A stretch of DNA of 64,000 bases from Cercis canadensis (taxonomy: Eukaryota; Streptophyta; Magnoliopsida; Fabales; Fabaceae): NCBI GenBank assembly GCA_003255065.1, contig QAOA01006013.1, positions 621,408 through 685,407 of the forward strand, written 5' to 3'. Shown here piece after piece: positions 47,328 through 59,005 of this stretch (the first letter of the stretch is position 1; each line of letters starts with the position of its first letter). The notes under the pieces were generated by a model. That model searched no databases and was not told the origin of the DNA. It was given only the letters and a program-made list of their open reading frames with translations. Position numbers and translations under genes: made by a program.

Positions 47328-48755
47328 ATGCCCACCTCCCTTCCAAGACTTAGATGTGTTTCTTTCTTGTTTTCTTTACCCAAATCCACCAACCATGTCA
47401 AACAAATTCATGCCCAATTAATCACCAATGGCCTCAAATCCCCCTCTTTCTTCGCCAAGTTAATTGAGCATTACTCTGCCTCACCATGGACCCTGCACAT
47501 ACCCAATCATGCTCATTTGATATTCCAACACTTGGACGAGAAGCCGAACTTGTTTCTCTTCAATACTTTGATAAGATGCACTCAACCCAAGGACTCAATT
47601 CTTGTTTTCCGAAATGGGTTTTCAAGGGGAGACATGGTTTTCGATGATTATACTTACATTTTTGTTCTTGGAGCCTGTGCGCGCTCCCCTTCACCTTCAA
47701 CCTTATGGTTAGGCAGACAGCTACACGCCCGGATAGTAAAACATGGAGTTATGTCAAACATGTTGCTTCCAACTACCAAAATACATTTTTATGCCAGCAA
47801 CAAAGATATTGCATCAGCACGAAGACTGTTTGATGAAATGGCAGAAAGAAGTAGCGTTACGTGGAATGCAATGATTGCGGGTTATTGTTCCCTCAAGAAA
47901 CATGCTCGTGAAGCATTGTTTTTGTTCCGGGACATGTTGGTTGATGAGAATGGAGTTGTCCCGACCGACACTACTATGGTTTGTGTCCTTTCGGCGGCTT
48001 CTCAATTGGGTGTGCTTGAAACTGGAGCTTGCGTACATGGGTTTGTAGAGAAGACAGTGTGCACTCCCGAAGAAGATGTGTTCATCGGCACTGGGCTTGT
48101 GGATATGTACTCAAAATGTGGATGTCTTGACAGCGCCGTGTCCCTCTTTAGGCGAATGAATCAGAAGAATGTCTTGACTTGGACAGCGATGACAACCGGC
48201 CTAGCCATCCATGGGAAGGGAAAACAAGCATTGGACGTTTTGGATGAAATGGTGGCTTATGGTGTGAAGCCAAATGCAGCTACTTTTACGAGTTTGTTTT
48301 CAGCTTGCTGTCATGCTGGGCTTGTTGATGAGGGCCTTCATTTGTTCCATGAAATGAAGAGCAAGTTTGGCATGACGCCTCAGATGAAACACTATGGTTG
48401 CATTGTTGACCTTCTTGGCCGAGCTGGACAACTAAATGAAGCTTATGATTTTATCATGGAGATGCCAGTTAGACCTGATGCTGTCTTATGGAGGACTTTA
48501 CTTGGTGCATGCAAGATTCATGGAGATGTTACAATGGGTGAGAAGGTGGGGAAGCTTCTGCTCCAGCACCAACCACACTGGAGTTCTGCAGATATGGATC
48601 CTAGGAGCGAGGACTATGTAGCTTTATCTAATATCTATGCTTCCGCGGAAAGGTGGAAGGATGTCGAAACCGTGAGGCAGGAGATGGAAGTCAAGGGAAT
48701 TCTAAATAAAGCGGGTTGTAGTTCAGTCCAAACAGTAAACTTGGATGCCATGTAA
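47328..48755 (+). CDS. MEF20: MEF20-like PPR protein (E-class, organelle RNA editing factor)
   Basis: An intronless coding region. The ATG at 47328 gives 475 residues starting MPTSLPRLRCVSFLF, which matches the start of Arabidopsis MEF20 (At3g18970). An in-frame ATG at 47229 would add 33 residues without resemblance, so I favour the later one. PLS-type repeats are clear: VTWNAMIAGYCSLKKHAREA, TDTTMVCVLSAASQLGVLE, VFIGTGLVDMYSKCGCLDSA and HYGCIVDLLGRAGQLNEAYD. An E-type domain follows (EDYVALSNIYASAERWKDVE) and there is no DYW domain. MEF20 edits a mitochondrial transcript in Arabidopsis, and such E proteins need a deaminase partner. The N-terminus is basic and hydrophobic, fitting mitochondrial import. 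The orthologue call rests on remembered similarity along the whole protein. Confidence 0.9.
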   Translation: MPTSLPRLRCVSFLFSLPKSTNHVKQIHAQLITNGLKSPSFFAKLIEHYSASPWTLHIPNHAHLIFQHLDEKPNLFLFNTLIRCTQPKDSILVFRNGFSRGDMVFDDYTYIFVLGACARSPSPSTLWLGRQLHARIVKHGVMSNMLLPTTKIHFYASNKDIASARRLFDEMAERSSVTWNAMIAGYCSLKKHAREALFLFRDMLVDENGVVPTDTTMVCVLSAASQLGVLETGACVHGFVEKTVCTPEEDVFIGTGLVDMYSKCGCLDSAVSLFRRMNQKNVLTWTAMTTGLAIHGKGKQALDVLDEMVAYGVKPNAATFTSLFSACCHAGLVDEGLHLFHEMKSKFGMTPQMKHYGCIVDLLGRAGQLNEAYDFIMEMPVRPDAVLWRTLLGACKIHGDVTMGEKVGKLLLQHQPHWSSADMDPRSEDYVALSNIYASAERWKDVETVRQEMEVKGILNKAGCSSVQTVNLDAM

Positions 48756-49363
48756 TTGAAAGCGTAGAATTGATTTTCTATAGAATTTTGTCAACCAACA
48801 ACACTACAGTGAAACATCGGAGAGAGAACATTCGAAGTTGCTGAGAATCATATGATCAACTAATGTTCGTATACGTGTTGGACATACGAAAATTTCATAT
48901 ATATCCAATACGACTCCACTGATCCTTGCGAACATTACTGCTTCTCGAGCAATTCCTCTGTACTGCATTGATAGCTAAATTAAAAGCTATCAAGTGTCTG
49001 TATCCTGATTGCGACTGAGCGTCATAGGATTTGGAGGAGCTCAAATACATGGAGCAATAAATATAACCTTTTTGCACTTACAACATTACCACCATTCATT
49101 TCGTCTCCATCTAGTTTATACATCTGCCGGCACATCCAAATATCGGGTGGCAATGTAGTATAGATAGTGCAGCAAATACTGGAGCATGCCAAGAAAAGAA
49201 CACTGGAAGACTGAATCCAGCATTACATGCTCAATCAAGATTACAAAATATCAACTTCATTTACAATGTAGTTGAGATGAATAGACCCTTAATTACAACT
49301 AACAGAAATAAGTGTTTTCAAATAATTTCCTCAAGCATCCACATCATTTCGTTACTCTTGCTA
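48756..49363. other. Convergent 3' regions of the MEF20-like and bZIP63-like genes
   Basis: The gap between two convergent stop codons. It should contain both 3' untranslated regions; nothing else is visible. Confidence 0.5.
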
Positions 49364-52300
49364 TTACTGCTCCCCATTAGATGGTGGTCCACGTGAATCT
49401 CCACCACCACGGATCCGCTTCTGCAGATGTTCCAAGCTAGCCACGCGCTGCATGGAAGCTGTTCGCCCTGACTTGTTTCCAGCTACCACAGCTGCAGTGT
49501 TTTGCTGCACATTTTCAATTGAAGAAATGTCCCCCAATGCATTGTTGACTCTCAGATCATGACCGGACATGGGGTTATTAGAAGTGGGTTGATATAAGTG
49601 ATGAGTGGAGTCATCTTGCACGGGAACAGCCGCATCAGCTGATGTGTCAGAAGGGCTTCCATCAAATGATGGCATGCCCATTGATGATATCTCTGACATG
49701 GCATGAAACATGGGGTTCAGTCCCGTAATTCTTTTGACAGTCTCTTCAGCCATTTTCACCTGAAAAAATGGAATCACGTGGAAGGAAATGACAGGCATGA
49801 ATCCACAGGAACCAATATCCCATTTCTTTTAACTAATATGGGTTCCAATCCTCAGCTTAGCGGCAAAACCAGCAATAGGGAACTTAGCAAGTGCTAATAG
49901 ATCACCATCATAGGTTCAATCAATGCTAAGTATTTCGGTGAAGAGAACAATAACAAGCAAGGCTTTACCTTAGTTCTTAATGTTTCAACGTCAGCTTTTA
50001 GTACTCTGTTATCAACAGCAGATTCATTATACTTCTGGCTTACGTCAGTAAGGCGCTTTAACAAGGAAGAATTTTCAACTCTTAATTGAGAAACCTAATA
50101 TGGAACTTTAGGTTAGGGAAGACTAGAACACACGTACACAGAGCAGAAAAAGACAGATCTAAAAGAGAACATACAAACCTGAGTCTCAAGCTCGGTTAAA
50201 TGGGCCTGCTTTCTTCTCCTTGAGCGTCTGGCAGACTCCCTATTGGAAAGCATCCTGAAAAATAATTGTCATTAGGCATTGCAAAGCAGAATATGTAACT
50301 TCAATGAAAAAATTACAATAAGATAAAGGGGAAAAAATAATCTTCTTCATGAAAAAAGAATTCTTTTGCAAGATTCAAGAAGCTAGACCACCAATGTGAG
50401 AAGATATTCTGTCCACAACTCTAAGGATGTTAAATGACACAGAATGCAACTTCTCTCTGGCAGGCCAACCAAATGGTTTAGATAACGTTAAAGTCTATTG
50501 AATTAAACAAACTTCTAATTCCCATTAAGACCAATTACATTATATCACAATTGACTTCTATACAAGAAGCTTTAACATATATTAGTACCAAACTCACAGT
50601 AAACTTCAGATACCATGGTTACCTCCTTACTCGTTTTGCATCAGCAGGGTCCATATTTTCAGCCATGTCAGTCTCTCCCTCAGCTTCGTCATCATCTGAC
50701 AGTTCTCTGGATGATCCACTTGTTGTTGGCCTGACTGCAACTGCAGGTTTCTTTTGCACGGCAGGTAAGGAAGGAATACCAACTGGCCCTTCGGCATCTT
50801 TATCTTGTAATGTGGATGAATTATTTCCAGATGGGCCAGATCCTACATACAAATAAAAGCAGAAAGAGATAATTAAGAAGTATTACCAGTATGGTGAGTG
50901 ACGAAACTGAACCTCTAAAGCCACTAATGCAAAGACTATGCTGATGAGGGAAAGATAGCAAACATACTCTGATTAAAAATCTCTCTTATGTGTAGTGAAA
51001 AGGGTGGATCACATAAATGTCATCCACTTCCTTTAACTCATCTTTAAACATTTGACAGAACATATAAAGTGTTTTCATATACATAACTATTCAAACATGT
51101 GCATAAGCTTTCATAAACACACCCACATACATGTACTGATTCAAACCTTTAAAAGTAGCCAGAGATCCAACTTGAACTTTAGAAGCCTGAGATTCACTGT
51201 CAAGAAAAGTGGCTGAATCTTGAGATTTGACTAAAGATCCCTAATGTCAAGAAAAGAGGGAATGCAGAATCAATACCATAACTTTTAAGCCAAGTAAAAA
51301 TTATAGATCATACATAGTAAGTAAATATAAAATCACAGAAACTGGATATACATGAAACTACAATCATTTTAATAGTAGGATCAAAATACAAAAATCCAAA
51401 ATAAATGCAAGGTAGACAAAGTTCAGGCATCACATTAAAGCATTCGCATCAAAAGTGAACTTACGAAATTAGGATAGAAAAAAGAGCTACAGAAGATTTA
51501 CTTCAACCATGCAGAAATAACAATATACTTCTAGACATTTTAAAGCATGTGAAGAGGATGGAAATTAATGTCAAAGATCCATGTGAGAAAGAGAAGAACT
51601 ATGTTACATTTCAACAAGGAAAATAAATTATAGACAGTAGTTGAAATTTTAATGCAGGTTGAAGACATAAAGTCACTAAAAGCCACCAAAGACCACTGAT
51701 TGAGTAGCCTACAATAATCATAAGTTCTGTGAATATGGAGTCACAGGATGGAGTTCAATTGCGAAACATTTCCCTTTACAAAAATTACATCTCTGAAGCA
51801 GGTTCTGATTTATCTATCACATGCAAGAAAGCCAAATCATCTCGTGACACCATAAATAAAAAGAAATCTTTCTGGAAAACAATCCAACATAGTTTATTCT
51901 ACCAGAACCTCATCGGGATTTACATCAGATGCTATAAGCCAAGCCAAAGGCAACTGCAATGAACTTACAAATCAATGGAGCTCCCATTAAATGGATTCAC
52001 AGTCTCACATTCAGAATTTAACACTATAAGTGGTTGAGAATCAACACAAAACTGTACTAGACAGACATCGCAGACACATCAGCAACTGGAAAGATTCTTA
52101 GACTTCCATTAATTGGGTTCCACATTCAGTAGTTGACACAATAAGTTGTTGAAAAGCAACACAACACAAGACTATACCCGACAGACCTTAATGACGCATA
52201 AATAACTATAATATAAAAATAATGAATAGAAAATTATAGACTGGATACAGAAACTATTGTATGTGTAAACCATCTAAACGAATAGCTCATTCTGTTTTCT

Positions 52301-53494
52301 GCAACTCAATTGGTCAGAAGAACACACGATGTCATCTTCCGACTTTATAGAAGGCTAATTCATTGTAGGGCGAAAATACCCAGTAAATATGAGATATCAC
52401 TTCTGAATTGTTTCACAATTGCGTATGAACATGTTGTCTTTAACCTTTTTGCTTTTGCAAGTCCAAGGGCCAACTGACTTTAAGAGCAATCCTCCAGGGA
52501 ATGCTGGCTTCTTTCCCCTTTTCAGTAAAGTTTTTAAGTTTCAAAAAATATTGCCTACCAAGGATGTTATGTTATAGTGTCCTTTTGCCTGTAAGTGCCG
52601 CTGCCTTTATCCTTTTAATGATTTAGGTCCAAAACATGACACCCATAAATCGGCTCGAAGCTAGAGTTACATAGTTGCACGCATCTCCACTTATTTTCCC
52701 TTTTCTGGAGAATGAAAATCAACGGGTTGGAATCTCACAAGTCAGAAAAGGTGACAACACAGGATACTGAATCTCAAACATTTCGTTATTTGGAACACAG
52801 CACGAAAATAAAAAAACTACCATGTAGCCAAGGCAAAGAAAAATGTTAGCTTATTATGACCGAATAAGATAGATAACTGAGGAAGATAAAAATTTCATCT
52901 TTTTTCCTTTCAGTTTTTGGATTTTTCTAAATACCCGGAGCCAAAATGAAGAAAATAATTTAGAAAGGGAAAAAACGACCAGCCAAGAAGGGATCCAATC
53001 AAATTTGTTTATGAGCCGCCGCAAATTTTCATTTCTGTTTGCTAAATTTCTATCTCCAATCCACATTCTTATAAATAGAAAGAGAATTAAAAAAGAATTA
53101 CCCGAGTCAAGGCCACCGCAGCACAAGCCAGATTGAGTTTGCTCTTGAGGAAAGCCTGATACTCCTCGGAATCGACAGAAAAATTAGGAGGAGGGGCATT
53201 GCCAAGGACCGCACCATTCTTCTGAAACGGCGTCGATTCGATATTCTGGGTCTGATCCTGTTTAGGTTGTTCCTTGATCTCAACGACAACGTCGTCGCTT
53301 TTGTCAGCAGCTGAAGACGATGAAGGCGGAGAAGTTTCGGATGCTACAGAAGCTTCCTGGAGAAATCGCTGGAAAGCCCACTCAGAAGCGCTGCGGTTCA
53401 TCTTAGAGGATTCATCCCTTGCGGTGGCGGGTAAAGCCATAGGTGGTGACCAAAACTGCTCCGAGATTTCATCCACTGAAAACACCCTATCCAT
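49364..53494 (-). CDS. BZIP63: Group C bZIP transcription factor, bZIP63-like
   Basis: Six exons on the minus strand, 53102-53494, 51147-51240, 50623-50842, 50179-50254, 49969-50094 and 49364-49759, give 434 residues with continuous phases. The bZIP starts at [16 protein letters not shown] (Asn240 and Arg248 of the N-x7-R motif). A long heptad zipper runs from LTELETQ to [19 protein letters not shown]-terminal [11 protein letters not shown] and [33 protein letters not shown], and C-terminal [18 protein letters not shown] are specific to bZIP63. Ser37, Ser405 and Ser411 align with the three SnRK1 phosphosites of Arabidopsis bZIP63 (S29, S294, S300). Those sites direct dimer choice with group S1 bZIPs under energy starvation. 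The protein is longer than Arabidopsis bZIP63 (about 314 residues), mainly in the acidic regions between conserved blocks. No in-frame upstream ATG is present. Confidence 0.95.
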
Positions 53495-56400
53495 ATTGTT
53501 TTTGCCCACTTCCTCTTTGATTCTCTGCTTTGCTATGGTATGGTGTGAGCTAGCAGAAAATGAGAGCCAATGGGCATATCGGTCACAACGACAAAGAGAT
53601 TCAAGAGAAATAAACCAAAAAAAAAACAAGCAAACAACGTGAGGAGAAAATAAATTAATTTAAATGGGTATATCAGTAAGGATTCTGTAGAACGGTCAAT
53701 TTTTCAATGTCATGAACTGTAAAAGCGTGTTGTATCATGTATTCCATATCATGTTGTATACTGTACTTCCATTAAAATGAAATTTCCAATATGGCCATCA
53801 TTTATTTTCTTTTCCTTATCCACTTTGGTTTTCTAGTCCACATATCCTCCTTTCAATTTGAAAAATTCAAAATTGGCAAGAAGCATCCATTTCGTTCAAT
53901 CAAATTGAGATTTTTGTGTATTTGGAATCAATGCATATTCATTGAGTTTGGATAATACTATTCTTTTTTTTTTTTCTGAGTGATGGATAATACTATTCTT
54001 ATCTACTAAAAAAAAAAATATATTCTCACAATAATTTGGTAGCAAAATCTGCCTTAAATCGCATCAATTATGTATTAATACAGTCTCATCCTTTTAACCC
54101 TCCAAAAATATTTTCAGATGATCTTCGTAATAAAATTAAATAGGATGGAAAATAAGTTTTCAAATTTTTTAATTTTTAAGTTGAAAATATAAAGTATTTA
54201 TTTTGTACAAAGTACATGTGAAGACACTAGTTCAAGTAAAATTAATTAATATGTCACGAGCACATACTTATTCATGTAATACTATACATCAGATAAATTA
54301 TTTTTTAAAATAGTTTTTTTCTAAAATTCATCCAACTAAATAGTAAATAGGGAGAAATTCATGGCTGGAAATGGAATTGGATGCGGCGGCTTATTTGTCA
54401 TTGAGGATAAACACGAGGATTGGGTTCGGCCCACGTATTGGTGGGCCAAGTCACTGCTGGGGCCCACAATCACTTTTTCCTTTTAAGGCACCTGAAGCTT
54501 GGTTTGTCTTTATGGTTGTGTTTTGTGTTTGACTACGCATCACCTACTTCACATAGATTGTTTGGTAGCAATCAACACGTTGGATATGAAAAGGCAAACG
54601 CATCTACTGGATTTTGGAATATTGCACACCAAAAATATGCATTCCAATGCTTTAATTAAATGAAACTTCAATTGGTTTAATTAGGATTTGTTGCGGATCA
54701 TCATCGTCTTTTCAAGTGTGAGAGTTGAATAAGTTCATTTTTCTTTAATGTTTATAGGTTGATTATTATCACCATGATGATCAGAAAAGCAAATGATTAA
54801 AATTATGATTTAGTGATGAAATATTTAGATAATTTATAGCAGGTCATAAGCTCAAATTTTTATATCATCATATGAAACTACTTTATATGGTCTAATGATG
54901 AGAAATATAAATAATTTATAGAAAATCAAAAAGTTACGCAACAAAAAAAGTAAAAAAAGCATATGACATCTTAATCTATGGATCTTTGACCCAAATATTA
55001 CACTTTAAAAACAAATTTACGTATTTATTTTAGTTTTTAACTTATTCATCTAAATAGTATANTAAATAAAAAAAAAAAAAACATTAGTTGCGTTATAGGA
55101 ACTATCGAACACACTAAAGGTCACGCGGCGTGTTCCTACTGGACATGTCATGTGGCTGATGGCATGTCCAGCCTTGTCTTCGTGTTGCGTGTCTCTTCTT
55201 CTATGGTTTCACTTTGAACCAACGATGGGTACATACTCGTCAACTATGAGGAGGCTATGCAACGTAGCAACAAATGATTGAACATAAGCAGCTGAAGAAG
55301 TAGATCCATGGTGCATAAGTTGGATGCACCATTGGCTATGTGGTACGTCTACATTGGACACGTTGCTTGGCTTTCGGTGTGTCCGGTAGTTCCCACTGCT
55401 CAGCTTTTTAAAATAGTATATAGGTAAATAAATTTAAAAAGTACAATAAATATTTAAATTTGTTTATAAGTTACAATAGTTAGGTCAAAGGTACCCCAAT
55501 CTAGTATCTATTTCTAGAAGATATCAAAGTGAAGTAGCAGGTCTAAAATAATTGCTTAACCATGCTTTGCTTTGCCAATGAATTTTGATAACCATATTCA
55601 AGGATAGCGAATATCCTAAGTCATATAATTGTTGCTACAAGTTGCACATTTTTTGTAGTAAATGGCCATTTTAATCATTGAAAGATACAACAAAAATTAC
55701 TTAAATTAGTCTCTTCTATTTGTGTAATGTGTAAACAAAATAATAGTATTTGATGTAAAAGATAAAAATAAATAAAATTAAAACCCAGAAAAAAATATTT
55801 TAAGTGTAATATATATATAATTTTAAATTAATCATAAATTAAATATGAAAGAGATCTAAAATAAGTATAAAAAAAGTAAATAAAAAATAAGAGAGATGAA
55901 AAATATTTCCACCTATAAGTTAATTTCATCAAGAATTAAAGTTAAACTTTTTAGTATATTGTAACCCACATAATTTAGCATCCTATAAAGATATCTAAAT
56001 GAATACAACATAAACAAATGAGTAATAAAATAAAGAAAATGAGATATAGGAAAGTTCTAAATGATTTTCAGTGAGTAGGGTTTTGTCAAATAAGTTAGCT
56101 AACATGTTAACATTTAGAAAAATATTGGCTAAGGTTTGGGGGGTTGCTACATATTTTAGTGTGTATTATTTAGGTGAGAACCTTTTCATGTTTTAGTTTG
56201 GCCCATTGGGAGACAAACATAAAGTGCTTAATTGTATTCCATGGTCTTTTATATAATTGATTGCATATATTTTTTTTTTGGTCCCATTGTTACTTAAATC
56301 CAGTTAGCAATGTAATTATTTTTCTTTATAGTATTAATCATATTGACTCATTTATCTTTAAATAATTGCCATAAAAATTAAAGTAGACATGAATATTTTT

Positions 56401-58225
56401 TCTACATAATAATTTATTAAAATTTATAGATTTGATTGCATCTTTTTTGATCATGTTATTGCATGTATTGTTTTTTGAAAATGATACGAAATAAATTAAT
56501 AAATTGGCAATGCATATCTCTCTTCATTATGAAACTTGATTTTGAATTTAAAATTATTATTCTACTTTTCTGAAATTCAAATTTGATAAAGAATGATGGA
56601 TAATTATCTTTCTAAATTATTATTGAATTAAATTAAAAAAAACTTGCTTGTATTAGTATTCCTTGCTTAGTTGCATGCGTCTTCAATCGCTTTCGTCCAT
56701 TTGGTCACCACGGTTGTTAGGGATATGGATTTTGAAATCATTCTTTAAGCATATGGACCTATTTGGGCCTAATATATAGGCCCACATCGCTTGCCTTCTC
56801 CTTCGAGCCTTATAAGGGACATGACACGACTGAACCACAAGACAAGTTTTTCTAGTTTACTTTTATTTACTAAAACTGTAATAATTGAGAACATTGGGCC
56901 CATGCCAAAAAGATGGCCGTCAAATTCAAAAAATAATGAAATATTAAGCCCTGCCCCAAAAGCAAAACATAAACGAAGGCCTATGTGTCTCTGTTGTAAA
57001 TTGCAGATTGCTACTTTAATAATAAATAAGATCACTTTGGTCACCGCAATTAGATACGGGGAAACAAGGTTTATATTTTATAGGGAAATATGGAATAAAT
57101 ATTACAAAAGGAAAAACAAAAACCCGGGGGAAGCTTCATTGATTTGGTAATATTTGTCATGAATGAAAATGATACATTGCATGGGCACTCAACTACAGAT
57201 AAAATTGAAAGGTAGAACCCAGAAAGGGCATATTTAAAATGTGGTAAAGGGGGATGGAGCATTGCCACTGCTGCAAACACCACAGCACAAGAAAATTCCA
57301 AATATAGTTGTACGGCTTTGGTGGGTAAAATGAGAAACCGCTGAATTTAAGCACTTTCCAAGCAGCTTCCCCATATGTAGGCCATGGGCCATGCCTCTTT
57401 GCTTTCTCTTTCTCCTCTCTTTCTCCTCTCTTTCCTCCAATTTACTCTTTCATCCCATTCCCATGTGCCCGATTCCAATTTACGTTTTACTCCTATAAAC
57501 TTGTTTTGACTTTCAAAATTTATTCTTTTATGGGTAAACATTTGACTCTCCCTCTCTATTATTCTAAGGATATTAGAATATCTAAAGTAGCAAACAAATG
57601 AAAGTTTATTTCATTACAGTTAGTTAAACAAGGCAGTCTGAATATAGTAAGAATATATGGCCCAAATATATATTGATGAATAAGTAACGCTTGTAACAAA
57701 TATTACAACACTGCACAGACATCCATCTCCATGTGTGTAGTGTGGATTATTGATACAAATTAGTAAGTGTTCATGAAATGGGATTCAAATAACAATACCT
57801 CATAATGGGGATCAACTGCAAATTCTTTGGACACACCATTATTCTTTTAAGCAAGATTTTACCCCTTAATGTGCATAATCACAGAACCCAATCAAGCAAT
57901 AAATGTGAACTCATATCATTTTAAATTTTGGTTAAAAATTAATATAGTCACTTTGAGAAAAGATTAAACTTTTCGCTAAAAAAAAAAGAAGAAAGAAAAG
58001 CGTTAAACCAAACGAGGGGTTTAGACCTTAATTTTTTTTAATCCAAAAAAAACATTTAAAACTTGGAAATCTTTGTATTTTCTGTTGTACGACGAATGAG
58101 GGAAATCTTGTTCCCTTTCCTGTGAGTGTGGGTGTGTTCTCCTCTCTCCCTCTCTCTCCTCGACCCAATTATTGTTAAGAAGTAATAAATGAGTGGCCTT
58201 ATTTCTTTGCTCTGCTTCTCAAGTC
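53495..58225. other. Gene-poor intergenic DNA between bZIP63-like and GME genes
   Basis: Very AT-rich with stops in all frames. It contains an N at 55062, a GC-richer hairpin element at 55098-55393, and CT-rich tracts near 57401-57430 and 58139-58160 close to the GME promoter. No protein gene is supported. Confidence 0.5.
55098..55393. mobile_element. Hairpin MITE-like element with about 80-base inverted arms
   Basis: The left end GGAACTATCGAACACAC pairs with the reverse complement of the right end, GGAACTACCGGACACAC. Similarity continues inward for about 80 bases (TGGCTGATGGCATGTCC against TAGCCAATGGTGCATCC). The left arm also holds a smaller palindrome, GAACAC...GTGTTC. The element is visibly richer in GC than its surroundings. 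I see no target site duplication or coding capacity. Confidence 0.65.
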
Positions 58226-58233
58226 TATATATA
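58226..58233 (+). promoter_or_regulatory. TATA box of the GME gene
   Basis: TATATATA followed by G lies about 115 bases upstream of the 5' leader intron donor. A start near 58258 is implied, so the first exon is wholly non-coding. Confidence 0.6.
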
Positions 58234-58342
58234 GCAGGAGCGCTCATGGTTATCGCACCATCTCCACCAGCCCTCTCCCATCCTATACATTATCTTCACT
58301 CTTCTCTAAAACCCTCACAATATTTAATCTTGCGCTCCAAAG

Positions 58343-59004
58343 GTACGTCCCTCTGCTCCCTTTTATCTTTTCCCCTTACAATTACTTTGTTTATACTGCC
58401 TCTGTTCTTCGCAATCTTGTGTATTTTCGTATGGTTGCTCTCAACATTCTTCTAACTTAGGGTTTAAACCTTTTATGAGCTTGTCTTCAACTCTCTTCTA
58501 TAACGGCTTGGTCTGTCTTTTATTTCGATCCTCTGTCTTTTTTCTGTGTGTGTACTATTTTTTTCTTTTACTCACTACGCTTGATACGCTGATCTTCTTT
58601 TTCAATTTGGCAATCTTCAGTTAAGCCATAAAATATGCTAGTTTATTTTCCCCTTTTCTTTGAGGGAACCAATTTCTGTGCCTCTTCAACTGCAACTCCC
58701 GCAGATTGGTGTTTTTCCATGTTTTCTATTATTTTTTCTTAAAAACTTTTTCGCCACCTATAATGAGTTAATTGTTTGTCTTTGCCCGCGTTTGTTGTAT
58801 GTTGTTCTTTTCCCTGACCCCCGCCGGGTTTCTTTCTTAAAAATTGGAACTTGATGAATTGAAGATTTTATTTCTGACGATGGAAGTTTGTCTTTAGCTC
58901 TCAGTATCTCCCTAGTAAATTGGTTTTGTTCCTGGAGTACGCGGTCATATATTGCAGTCAAACTCTGAACAGTTTGTGCTTATCTGAACAATTTGATGCT
59001 GCAG
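58343..59004 (+). other. Intron in the 5' leader of GME
   Basis: CTCCAAAG|GTACGT at 58342/58343 and GATGCTGCAG|A at 59004/59005 make a typical leader intron of 662 bases ending two bases before the ATG at 59006. It is T-rich. Such leader introns often raise expression in plants; this effect is inference. Confidence 0.7.
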
Positions 59005-59005
59005 A

